Shown here in pieces: positions 7,375-14,538 of a stretch of DNA of 30,798 bases. The position numbers were made by a program, and so were the translations under genes. Source of the stretch: an uncultured Nitrospira sp. (GTDB lineage: Bacteria > Nitrospirota > Nitrospiria > Nitrospirales > UBA8639); NCBI GenBank assembly GCA_902500695.1, contig CABVRQ010000048.1, forward strand, positions 1 to 30,798. Reading direction: 5' to 3'. The notes below the pieces were generated by a model. The model searched no databases, was not told the DNA's origin, and saw only the letters and a list, made by a program, of their open reading frames with translations. How positions within the stretch are numbered: position 1 is the stretch's first letter; each line of letters opens with the position of its first letter.

Positions 7375-9057
7375 TTAAAAGTAATGACCCACGCTGATGG
7401 TTTCTATTTCTCGAGGCTCTGAATCCTCATCGGTGCATAAAGTGCGCACATGAACAATTTTTTCGCCTTTTTTGCCTGCTATTTTTGCCCAATCATCGGG
7501 GTGAGTGGTGTTGGGTAAATCTTCCTGTTCTTTGAATTCTTCACGAATGCCCCGCAGAAAGTCCTCGGGTTTGAGGCCTTTGGCTTCGCCGGAAATTGCG
7601 CGCTTGATGGCCAGTTTTTTCGCACGGGAGACCACACTTTCGATCAACGCGCCACTGGCAAAATCTTTGAAGTACACCGTTTCCTTTTCCCCATTGGCAT
7701 AGGTGACTTCTAAAAATTGATTTTCTTCCGTCAAGGCATACATTGTCTCCACGGTGGTCTCGATAAGATGATTGATAAACGTCGATCGATCTGAGCCATG
7801 TTGGGTCAATTCAGCTTCCGAAAGGGGTAAGTCTGAGGTCAGGTATTTTCCGAGGATATCCTTTGCACTCTGTTTGTCGGGTCTGGGAATCTTAATTTTG
7901 ATATCCAGACGCCCCGGTCTCAAAACCGCCGGATCAATGAGGTCTTGCCGGTTACTGGCACCGATGACGATGACGTCTCGAAGGCTTTCTACTCCATCAA
8001 TTTCGGATAAGAATTGGGGAACGATGGTCGATTCCATGTCCGAGGAAATACCCGTCCCTCTAGTTCGGAACAAGGCATCCATCTCATCAAAAAAGACGAT
8101 GACCGGATTGCCATGTGATGCCTTCTCCTTCGCTTTCGCAAACACTTCCCGAATTTGCCGTTCGGATTCGCCGACATATTTGTTCAATAACTCGGGTCCT
8201 TTTATGTGGAGGAAGTAACTGCGAACGTCTTTGCCCTTAAGGTGCCCGAGTTTTTTTGCGATGGAATTTGCGACAGCTTTGGCAATCAAGGTCTTCCCGC
8301 ATCCCGGCGGTCCATACAAAAGAAGACCTTTGGGGGGTGATAAGCGGTGTTCCGCAAATAGCTCAGGATACAGAAACGGCAATTCAACAGCGTCTTTTAC
8401 CTGCTCCAGTTCTTTGGTTAACCCACCAATTTGGTCATACTGAATATCTGGAACTTCCTCGATGACGAGTTCCTCCATTTCACCTTTGGGAAGTTTTTCG
8501 ATGAGGTATCCGGATCGTGGTTCAAAGAGGAGGTGGTCGCCGACACTCAGGTTCTGTTGTTTCAGTAAATCAGAGATTTCCACCACTCGCTCGTCGTCTA
8601 GGCGAAGGCTGACGACTGCCCGCCCATCGTCCAGGAGATGTTTGAGATGGGCGATTTCGCCCTGTGGATCATACCCGCGTGCCTCTATTACGTTCAGACC
8701 TTCGTTCAAAATGACCTCTTGGCCTTTCTTCAGTGATTCTGGCGGAATAGAGGGATGAAGGTTGACTCGTAGCTTTCTGCCGCCCAGAGAGACATTCACG
8801 GTCCCGTCGGGATTGGTGTTATAGAAGAATGCAAAAGTTGAAGGAGGCGCCGTGAGTTTGTCGACTTCTTTTCGAAGCGCTTCGATTTGTGCTTTGGCTT
8901 CGTGCAGGGTAGAAACCAACTGCTCGTTTTTCTGCTGAGAAAGGTGCAGCTTCTGTCGAGATTCATGCAGTTGCTGCATTTCGAGTTCCATGGACTCAAT
9001 CTCGGTTCGTAACTTTTCAATCTCACGTGTATGGTCGTCTGTTTTTCGGATTCCCAT
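7375..9057 (-). CDS. mpa: Proteasome-associated AAA+ ATPase (ARC/Mpa)
   Basis: A 560-residue hexameric unfoldase that captures tagged substrates and threads them into the 20S core. Residues about 8-70 are a coiled coil (the tag-binding arm in Mpa). OB-fold domains fill about 72-190. One AAA+ module follows with Walker A GPPGCGKT (249-256), Walker B VIVFFDE (319-325), and an arginine-containing PGRLDIKIK. The C-terminus is GHYF, with tyrosine penultimate as in the HbYX-type docking tails that insert into alpha-ring pockets (mycobacterial Mpa ends in a similar tail). Length is close to the family norm. It is first in the operon, behind a promoter-like pair, so ATPase, Dop and core subunits are probably co-transcribed. 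Confidence 0.95.
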   Translation of the reverse strand: MGIRKTDDHTREIEKLRTEIESMELEMQQLHESRQKLHLSQQKNEQLVSTLHEAKAQIEALRKEVDKLTAPPSTFAFFYNTNPDGTVNVSLGGRKLRVNLHPSIPPESLKKGQEVILNEGLNVIEARGYDPQGEIAHLKHLLDDGRAVVSLRLDDERVVEISDLLKQQNLSVGDHLLFEPRSGYLIEKLPKGEMEELVIEEVPDIQYDQIGGLTKELEQVKDAVELPFLYPELFAEHRLSPPKGLLLYGPPGCGKTLIAKAVANSIAKKLGHLKGKDVRSYFLHIKGPELLNKYVGESERQIREVFAKAKEKASHGNPVIVFFDEMDALFRTRGTGISSDMESTIVPQFLSEIDGVESLRDVIVIGASNRQDLIDPAVLRPGRLDIKIKIPRPDKQSAKDILGKYLTSDLPLSEAELTQHGSDRSTFINHLIETTVETMYALTEENQFLEVTYANGEKETVYFKDFASGALIESVVSRAKKLAIKRAISGEAKGLKPEDFLRGIREEFKEQEDLPNTTHPDDWAKIAGKKGEKIVHVRTLCTDEDSEPREIETISVGHYF

Positions 9058-9185
9058 GGTTAAATCCTATCTGATTCGAAGTTTCTAATGAAACCGAAAG
9101 AACATATCTTGCTCTGAAAAAATCACCCGACTTGTCCCGTGGTTAAGTGGTAATAGGGAGATCCGTACTTTCCTTCTCTGGAAAG

Positions 9186-9215
9186 ATCTTACCACCCAAA
9201 AAAAATTAGGGTCAA
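9186..9215 (-). promoter_or_regulatory. Sigma-70-like promoter for the mpa-dop-prcBA operon
   Basis: On the minus strand TTGACC (9210-9215) and TAAGAT (9186-9191) are 18 bases apart, leaving a leader of about 120 bases before the mpa ATG. The spacer contains a run of T. No other plausible promoter was seen between thiE and mpa. The match is good (5/6 and 4/6) but judged by eye only. Confidence 0.5.
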
Positions 9216-9255
9216 CCGAACACGGGCGTTGTGACTGCCTAAATAAGTTGACAAT

Positions 9256-9882
9256 TCAGGATAATCGTGCAAGTAGTTCCCGAGTGATCTCTGGAATGGA
9301 GAGGGATTGAAGAATGGAGGAAATGACGGCGACTCCGTAAGCCCCTGATGATAAGACGTCAGGAATTCTGATTGGGGTAATTCCTCCGATGGCATAGATG
9401 GGCAAGTGGATGGATCGGCTGGCTTCTTGAAGAATCTGTATTCCTAAGGGTGGCCCATATGCTCGTTTTGAAGGCGTATCAAAAATGGGACCAAGCACGA
9501 TGAAGTCGGCCCCTTCCGCTTCCGCTACTCGGGCTTCCTCCACGGAATGCGTTGAGACGCCGATGAGGGGTCCGGTTTCTAATAGTCGACGAGCTACGGA
9601 AACGGGGAGACTGTCTGTCCGAAGATGCACGCCGTCGGCTCCCAGGGCAAGGACCAGGTCGATGCGATCATTCAATAAGACGATTCCTTGTTGGTGTTTG
9701 ATGGGAGGGATGAGCTGCTGGCAGAGGGAAGTCAGATCTCGGGTCTTCAGATCTTTTTCGCGGATTTGCACCATCCGGACTCCGGCGTCTACCGCTTCAG
9801 TAATCACGGAAGAGAGGGGACGATGAAGAGTTTGATGCCGGTCGGTCAGAAGGTAGAGTCTGGGAAGAATGCGCGAGGTCAT
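9256..9882 (-). CDS. thiE: Thiamine phosphate synthase (ThiE/TenI family)
   Basis: A 208-residue TIM-barrel protein. Recognisable blocks are VRMVQIREKDLKTRDL, a dinucleotide-like LLNDRIDLVLALGADGVHL, GVSTHSVEEA, GADFIVLGPIFDTPSK, a Gly-rich RAYGPPLG and YAIGGITP. ThiE joins HMP pyrophosphate and the thiazole phosphate to make thiamine phosphate in the cytoplasm. The usual GQxD after VHL is replaced by RTDSLPV, so a TenI-type thiazole tautomerase cannot be excluded; the intact QIREKD and TPSK motifs favour ThiE. It starts with ATG 12 bases downstream of thiG, so it sits last in a thiS-thiG-thiE operon. Confidence 0.78.
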   Translation of the reverse strand: MTSRILPRLYLLTDRHQTLHRPLSSVITEAVDAGVRMVQIREKDLKTRDLTSLCQQLIPPIKHQQGIVLLNDRIDLVLALGADGVHLRTDSLPVSVARRLLETGPLIGVSTHSVEEARVAEAEGADFIVLGPIFDTPSKRAYGPPLGIQILQEASRSIHLPIYAIGGITPIRIPDVLSSGAYGVAVISSILQSLSIPEITRELLARLS

Positions 9883-9894
9883 TCCTAATATGGG

Positions 9895-10668
9895 TTACAA
9901 CATCCCCTCGATAGGGCTGCTGGCCGTTGCATATAATTTCCTGGGAATTCTTCCCGCCTTGTAAGCCAGTCGTCCGGCGTCAACGGCATACCGCATGGCC
10001 GTGGCCATCATCAACGGATCTTTGGCTCCGGCAATAGCCGTGTTCATTAACACGGCATCGGCTCCGTATTCCATGGCCAGGGCTGCGTCAGAAGCGGTGC
10101 CAACTCCGGCGTCAACGATGACGGGTACATTGACCGTTTCCATAATGATTTTGAGATTATACGGATTGCGAATACCTAGCCCTGAACCGATCGGTGCGGC
10201 GAGTGGCATCACGGCAGGGCATCCAATATCGGCTAACTTTTTGGCGACAATAGGGTCGTCATTGGTATACGGCAATACCACAAAGCCTTCGGCAATCAAA
10301 ATTTTTGCGGCTTCAATGAGTCCTGCCGTATCAGGAAATAGCGTACGTTCATCTCCAATCACCTCTAGTTTCACTAAATCTGAAACTCCCGCAGCACGGG
10401 CCAGTCGTGAATAACGAACGGCATCTTCAACGGTATAACATCCTGCCGTGTTGGGTAAAATGGTATATTTTTTTGGATCAAGGTAGTCCAGTAAATTTTC
10501 TGATTTATTATCGGTAATGTTGACGCGGCGAACGGCAACCGTCACCACATCAGCCCCGGAAGCTTCAATGGCTTTTCGGGTTTCCTCAAAGTTTTGATAT
10601 TTTCCTGTTCCGACCCAGAGCCGGGAGCGGAATGTTCGACCGGCAATGATTAACGGATCCTGATTCAT
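9895..10668 (-). CDS. thiG: Thiazole synthase ThiG
   Basis: A 257-residue TIM barrel that builds the thiazole phosphate moiety of thiamine from deoxyxylulose 5-phosphate, dehydroglycine and sulfur carried on ThiS thiocarboxylate. LIIAGRTFRSRLWVGTGKY opens the protein. The Schiff-base lysine lies in SDLVKLEVIGDE. PNTAGCYTVEDAVR, CPAVMPLAAPIGSGLGI and VDAGVGTASDAALAMEYGADAVLMNTAIA are family signatures. I chose the ATG at 10668 (MNQDPL) behind GGGGAAGAG; the frame stays open to a TTG at 10710, but that would overlap thiS and give an atypical N-terminus. It lies 19 bases after thiS. Confidence 0.95.
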   Translation of the reverse strand: MNQDPLIIAGRTFRSRLWVGTGKYQNFEETRKAIEASGADVVTVAVRRVNITDNKSENLLDYLDPKKYTILPNTAGCYTVEDAVRYSRLARAAGVSDLVKLEVIGDERTLFPDTAGLIEAAKILIAEGFVVLPYTNDDPIVAKKLADIGCPAVMPLAAPIGSGLGIRNPYNLKIIMETVNVPVIVDAGVGTASDAALAMEYGADAVLMNTAIAGAKDPLMMATAMRYAVDAGRLAYKAGRIPRKLYATASSPIEGML

Positions 10669-10687
10669 CTCTTCCCCTTCAATCCCC

Positions 10688-10897
10688 TCATGTGTGAGAG
10701 CCGCCTCCAATAAAGCTTAATATTTCAACCTTGTCCCCATCGTGGAGATTCCAGTTGAGGAAATCTCCGCGGTCTAATATTGTCAGGTTGATTTCTACTG
10801 CGACTTGGTCGGAACGGAGATGAAGTGTTTCCAGAAGCTGTGCGACCGTCAAAGGATCCTCGGCCTCGCGTTGCTCTCCATTCACGACTATTTTCAT
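10688..10897 (-). CDS. thiS: Sulfur carrier protein ThiS with a C-terminal extension
   Basis: A 69-residue beta-grasp protein. MKIVVNGEQREAEDPLTVAQLLE, VAVEINLTILDR and DGDKVEILSFIGGG are typical ThiS blocks. ThiS normally ends in Gly-Gly, which is adenylylated and converted to a thiocarboxylate; here the gene reads on three more codons after GGG and ends in SHT before TGA (10688-10690). If translated as seen, the tail must be removed before activation, or the extra residues are tolerated. The gene is first in thiS-thiG-thiE and has a TTGACA-type promoter upstream. No TPP riboswitch (thi box) was recognised in the leader. Confidence 0.9.
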   Translation of the reverse strand: MKIVVNGEQREAEDPLTVAQLLETLHLRSDQVAVEINLTILDRGDFLNWNLHDGDKVEILSFIGGGSHT

Positions 10898-10948
10898 GCG
10901 TATAGGTAAGAACGCAATGTCCAGTGGATTCCGGCCATGCAGGGATCC

Positions 10949-10978
10949 ATCCTACGGGACTTGAGAAATTCTTGTCAA
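10949..10978 (-). promoter_or_regulatory. Sigma-70-like promoter for thiSGE
   Basis: On the minus strand a perfect TTGACA (10973-10978) is followed after 18 bases by TAGGAT (10949-10954), about 50 bases upstream of the thiS ATG. The short leader has no recognisable thi-box sequence. Assigned by eye. Confidence 0.5.
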
Positions 10979-11142
10979 TGAAAAGACCGAGAGTGCAGAA
11001 GGTAGGAGGTGGGTCTTGTGAGCCAATGAAGGCTTAATTTCATGACCTGGTTTTAAAGACCACATCTGACATAAAATGAATTTTGTACACAGTGGACTTA
11101 TGAGGCGTGAGGGAACAAGCTTGTTTCACTGAGGCGGTCGTC

Positions 11143-11619
11143 ATGGAGAAAAATATCAATCAGGATCTCATGGCTTTATTCTTGTCGATGGCAGGTTTGT
11201 TGGCCTCGAGAGGTGAAAATCCTTACAAGGTCAAAGCCTATCGCCGGGCTGCTGATTCGCTGAAGAGCCTCCAAGAGGATGTGACAGAGTTGGCGAATCG
11301 TGGCGAACTCCAAACCATTCCCGGTATTGGCAAGGAATTATCCATTAAAATCCAGGAATTCCTATCCACGGGGCGTATCCGTGCGTACGAAGAATTAAAA
11401 ACTCCTCTTCCTGATTCAGTTCTGGATTGGGTCAATCTGCCGGGATTTTCGGAACCAACGGTCCACGATCTGGTTTTTCGATTGGGCATCACAACCTGGG
11501 AAGATCTGGAAGCCTTGGCTCAATCGCATTTACTGCAAACCCTTCCAGGTTTAGGGACTCGTGGTGAGGAAATCTTGACTGCCATTCAGAAGAAACGAGC
11601 TCTCTGTCAGGAGTCATAA
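11143..11619 (+). CDS. Stand-alone PolX-type helix-hairpin-helix protein
   Basis: About 158 residues. The N-terminal half (ALFLSMAGLLASRGENPYKV, AYRRAADSLKSL) matches the 8-kDa DNA-binding domain of bacterial family X DNA polymerases. It is followed by the HhH motif LQTIPGIGKELSIKIQEFLSTG and a second HhH-like segment, LQTLPGLGTRGEEILTAIQKK. The nucleotidyltransferase palm and PHP phosphatase domains of PolX are absent; the protein simply stops. It may be a DNA-binding partner in repair or a remnant of polX. The frame is open from a GTG at 11107, but ATG at 11143 (MEKNINQD) has GAGG at an 8-base spacing and begins where the domain begins. It is on its own between divergent thiS and the small Lrp-like gene. 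Confidence 0.75.
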   Translation: MEKNINQDLMALFLSMAGLLASRGENPYKVKAYRRAADSLKSLQEDVTELANRGELQTIPGIGKELSIKIQEFLSTGRIRAYEELKTPLPDSVLDWVNLPGFSEPTVHDLVFRLGITTWEDLEALAQSHLLQTLPGLGTRGEEILTAIQKKRALCQES

Positions 11620-11742
11620 CCAGGGAAAGTAAGAGGAAGAAGCTTCTCCCATGGTTCCCGATGCACGCAATTCGCCTCACCAAGGAACACGAAAGGGATA
11701 TGGAAACATATCAGGCATTCACCTCAGAAGGATGGTTAGGTA

Positions 11743-11979
11743 ATGGCAATTTCTGCATTTGTTTTGATTGACACGACAGGGACCCACACCAAGAGTGCGT
11801 ATAAAACACTTACACGCATTCAAGGTGTGAAATCTGTCTATCCGGTGACAGGTCCGTTTGATTTAATTGCCCATGTGGAAGCCGAAACGTTAGAGGAGCT
11901 GAACGACCTCATCATGGTTCGTCTTCGAAGTATTGATGGCGTCATGAAAACGAATACGGCAATTGTCCTCGACTTCTAA
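11743..11979 (+). CDS. Stand-alone Lrp/AsnC ligand-binding (RAM) domain protein
   Basis: A 78-residue protein consisting only of the alpha/beta effector domain of Lrp/AsnC regulators: AFVLIDTTGTHTKSAYKTL, GVKSVYPVTGPFDLIAHVEA and MVRLRSIDGVMKTNTAIVL. There is no helix-turn-helix domain. Such free-standing RAM proteins assemble into rings and bind amino acids or other small effectors; their targets are mostly unknown. The ATG follows a short run containing AGG (AGGTAATG). It lies 123 bases after the HhH gene and may share its transcript. A GC-rich hairpin followed by TTTT sits just after its stop. Confidence 0.85.
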   Translation: MAISAFVLIDTTGTHTKSAYKTLTRIQGVKSVYPVTGPFDLIAHVEAETLEELNDLIMVRLRSIDGVMKTNTAIVLDF

Positions 11980-11998
11980 TTTTTTCAACATCTTTTGA

Positions 11999-12022
11999 CG
12001 GCCGCATTATGCGGCCGGTTTT
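11999..12022 (+). terminator. Intrinsic terminator-like hairpin shared by convergent genes
   Basis: CGGCCGCAT (11999-12007) and ATGCGGCCG (12009-12017) form a perfect 9-base inverted repeat around a single base, followed on the plus strand by GTTTTAA. This fits a terminator for the RAM-domain gene. The ctpA stop codon (TAA, 12007-12009 minus strand) lies in the hairpin apex. On the minus strand the flank is TCAAAAG, not a U run, so termination is expected mainly in the plus direction. Confidence 0.6.
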
Positions 12023-13314
12023 AACTGCTTGAAAACTTTCCATGATTTCAACATTTCTACAGCCTTCAGTAACTGAAGGTCATCTGGAGGAATGGGCTGG
12101 GCTTGGTCCTGTGGAGCCTGGGGGGATGGAGGTTTGGTCGGAGAGGGTGCAGGAGCCTCCACAGCGCTCTCGTCTTTTTTCTCTTCCATGGATTCCTGTT
12201 TCGCCAACTGCACGGGTTTCGGATCAATGACAATGTCGGGTTGCACCCCGATAGAATGAATCGACTTGCCGTTTGGCGTAAAGTATTTCGCCGTGGTAAG
12301 CCGAAGGCCTGATCCATCGGAGAGAGGAAGAATGGTTTGGACAGACCCCTTTCCGAATGTTGTGGTGCCAATAACGACGGCTTTACCCCAATCCTGCATG
12401 GCTGCCGCCACAATTTCCGATGCGCTGGCAGAACCGTGGTTGACCAACACAATCATCGGATATTGATAATTCTTACTACCTGTCCGTGCGCGGTATTCAT
12501 CCTTCTTGCCGTTGCGTCCTTGTATTGAGACGACGAGGCGGCCGGATTCCAGGAATTGTTCGGAGACACCCACAGCAGCGGTCAACAGACCACCGGGATT
12601 ATTTCGTAGATCGAGAATCAAGCCCTGAATGTTTTTGGAAACGAGTTTTTCCAATTCCGTGGAAAGATCCTCGACTGTCGCTTCTTGAAATTGGCTCAAT
12701 CGAACGTATCCAAGGTTGCCTTCCAGCAGCTTGGAGCGAACGCTTTGAATTTTAATGATATCGCGTTTAAGGTTGAAGATCAGTGGTTTTTCCAGTCCCT
12801 CACGTTCAATGGTTAATTCCACAGATGTGCCTCGGGCGCCTCGCATGTGTTGAACGGCTTCCATGAGAGTGAGATCTTTTGTCGGCTTGTCGTCAACTTT
12901 GATGATGGTGTCGCCGGGTTGGATGCCGGCTTCAAAGGCCGGCGTATCCTCAATGGGAGAGATCACGGTCAGGCGATTGTTTTTTACGCCGATTTGGATG
13001 CCAAGTCCTCCAAACTCTCCCTTCGTTTCAACCTGCATCTCTTTGAACATATCCGGAGTCATAAAAGATGAATGTGGATCCAGTCCGGCCAGCATGCCTC
13101 GGAGGGCACCCTGGACAAGGTCCTTGGTTTGGGTTTCTTCCACATAATGCTTTTTGACTTGCGAAAGCACTTCAGCGAAGACTTGCAATTCCTCGTAGGG
13201 TTCGCTGGCATATCCCGCCCGGTCTCCTCCTTTTCCAATTACAATCCCCACCAAAAGGATGGCGGTTAAGGTCAAACCAGAAATCACTACCGTCGATAAT
13301 CTTTCATGTGACAT
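12007..13314 (-). CDS. ctpA: S41 family carboxyl-terminal processing protease
   Basis: About 435 residues. An N-terminal membrane segment (STVVISGLTLTAILLVGIVI) would export or anchor it in the periplasm. A PDZ domain (about 95-180) contains FGGLGIQIGVKNNRL and AGIQPGDTIIKVD. The S41 core has DLRNNPGG, the nucleophile in NHGSASASEI (Ser297 from the chosen start) and the general-base lysine in FGKGSVQ (Lys322); the 25-residue spacing matches that in known C-terminal processing proteases. The tail is rich in Pro, Ala and Glu. A TTG at 13341 is in frame directly after the envC stop, but ATG at 13314 has AAGAAGGA at good spacing. It is the last gene of ftsE-ftsX-envC-ctpA, so it may process envelope proteins or a hydrolase during division. 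Confidence 0.92.
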   Translation of the reverse strand: MSHERLSTVVISGLTLTAILLVGIVIGKGGDRAGYASEPYEELQVFAEVLSQVKKHYVEETQTKDLVQGALRGMLAGLDPHSSFMTPDMFKEMQVETKGEFGGLGIQIGVKNNRLTVISPIEDTPAFEAGIQPGDTIIKVDDKPTKDLTLMEAVQHMRGARGTSVELTIEREGLEKPLIFNLKRDIIKIQSVRSKLLEGNLGYVRLSQFQEATVEDLSTELEKLVSKNIQGLILDLRNNPGGLLTAAVGVSEQFLESGRLVVSIQGRNGKKDEYRARTGSKNYQYPMIVLVNHGSASASEIVAAAMQDWGKAVVIGTTTFGKGSVQTILPLSDGSGLRLTTAKYFTPNGKSIHSIGVQPDIVIDPKPVQLAKQESMEEKKDESAVEAPAPSPTKPPSPQAPQDQAQPIPPDDLQLLKAVEMLKSWKVFKQLKPAA

Positions 13315-13341
13315 GAGGCGTTCCTTCTTCCAATTGTTCAA

Positions 13342-14538
13342 TTAAGGCTGCTTGACCAGCCATTTCAGGGGATCGATGGGGGTGGTGCCTTTACGCAATT
13401 CAAAATACAGGGTGTCTTCTTGTGTGACGCCTGTTTCGCCTGTTTCACCAATGACTTGCCCGTTTTTGACGGAGTGGCCTTCAGCCACTAAGAGCTTTGA
13501 GGCATGGGCGTAGAGAGAATAAAAGCCATTGGTATGGTCGACGATGATAACCAGACCGTATCCCTTGAGCCAGTCGGCATAGACGACGTTTCCCGATGAG
13601 ACGGCGCGAATCGGACTCCCTTCCTGCGCGCTGATTTCTATGCCCTTTTTTGTCACAAAGGTATCAAACGTGGGATGTTTTTGCCGACCAAAATACGAAA
13701 CCACTTTTCCTTCAACCGGCCAGAGGAGAGACCCAAGAGATGGGAGAGCTCCAGGTGGTTGGCGCATCCGGGATTGAGCCAATTGGAAGCGTTGGTCCAA
13801 TTCTTTGAGAAGACTATCCACCTGTTCAGCTGATCGCTGAAGGTCTTCAACCATCCGTTCATGTGCGTCCTTTTCTTTGGAAAGACTGGCCAGGACGGAG
13901 CGTTTTTGACGTTTGAGGCCTGAAACTTTTTTGATGGTTTGTTGGGTTTCTCCCTGGAAGCGGAGGAGATCCTCGCGAGCTGCGGTCTGTTGTTCCTTGA
14001 GCTGTTGGAGATTCGAGAGGTCTTCCTGAAATTGTCGGACAAGTTGATGCTCCCGTTGGGCAACCCAGGAAAGATAATCCATCCGGTGTGAGGCTTCGGT
14101 AAAGGATTCGGCTGCGAAGAGCGTTTTTAAATATCCGGTGCGTCCCTCCACATATAATAACCGAAGTCTGGCGGAAATGGAGGATTGTCGAGTGTGAACG
14201 TCTTGCTCCCCTTCGGCAATCTTCGTACTCAGGTTCCCCAACTCCTGGTCTGTCACCTTAATCTGTTCATTGATGCGATTGCGTTCTTTCTTATGGTCGT
14301 AGAGCTGTCGATCCATTTTATCAATCGTTTTCAAGACCGACCCATGTTTTTTCTCAATCCGCTTTGTTTCTTTTTGTGTTTCGGCAATTTCCTGATTGAG
14401 CTTCTCCAACCGCAGGCGTTCCTGACTGATTTCATTTTTGATGGTTGAGGGGTCAGCGCCCCAACCAGCTTGGACCAAGAGAAGGGACAGTCCGATTGCG
14501 GGCACTCCTGTGTGGAAAATTAGTCTAACCGGTCTCAT
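13342..14538 (-). CDS. envC: EnvC-like murein hydrolase activator (degenerate LytM)
   Basis: A 398-residue exported protein. A signal peptide at the start ends near QAGWGA. A long coiled coil (about residues 30-250) is rich in Lys, Glu and Gln, and a C-terminal LytM-type domain follows. In the LytM domain the zinc-ligand positions are lost: KKGIEI stands where active enzymes have HxxxD, and LYFELR replaces HLHFE. This is the hallmark of EnvC, which activates amidases rather than cutting peptidoglycan itself. In known systems FtsEX recruits EnvC through its coiled coil and gates it by ATP hydrolysis. The start chosen is ATG at 14538, which overlaps the ftsX stop as ATGA; a longer frame to 14586 would run deep into ftsX. 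Confidence 0.88.
   Translation of the reverse strand: MRPVRLIFHTGVPAIGLSLLLVQAGWGADPSTIKNEISQERLRLEKLNQEIAETQKETKRIEKKHGSVLKTIDKMDRQLYDHKKERNRINEQIKVTDQELGNLSTKIAEGEQDVHTRQSSISARLRLLYVEGRTGYLKTLFAAESFTEASHRMDYLSWVAQREHQLVRQFQEDLSNLQQLKEQQTAAREDLLRFQGETQQTIKKVSGLKRQKRSVLASLSKEKDAHERMVEDLQRSAEQVDSLLKELDQRFQLAQSRMRQPPGALPSLGSLLWPVEGKVVSYFGRQKHPTFDTFVTKKGIEISAQEGSPIRAVSSGNVVYADWLKGYGLVIIVDHTNGFYSLYAHASKLLVAEGHSVKNGQVIGETGETGVTQEDTLYFELRKGTTPIDPLKWLVKQP

Noticed and set aside
7772..8218. 148-codon plus-strand frame opposite mpa
   Set aside because: Lies entirely over the AAA+ domain of mpa on the other strand; Ser/Arg-rich composition typical of antisense frames.
10898..11142. Possible TPP riboswitch upstream of thiS
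   Set aside because: No thi-box consensus was found on the minus strand and the inferred leader is too short for the element.
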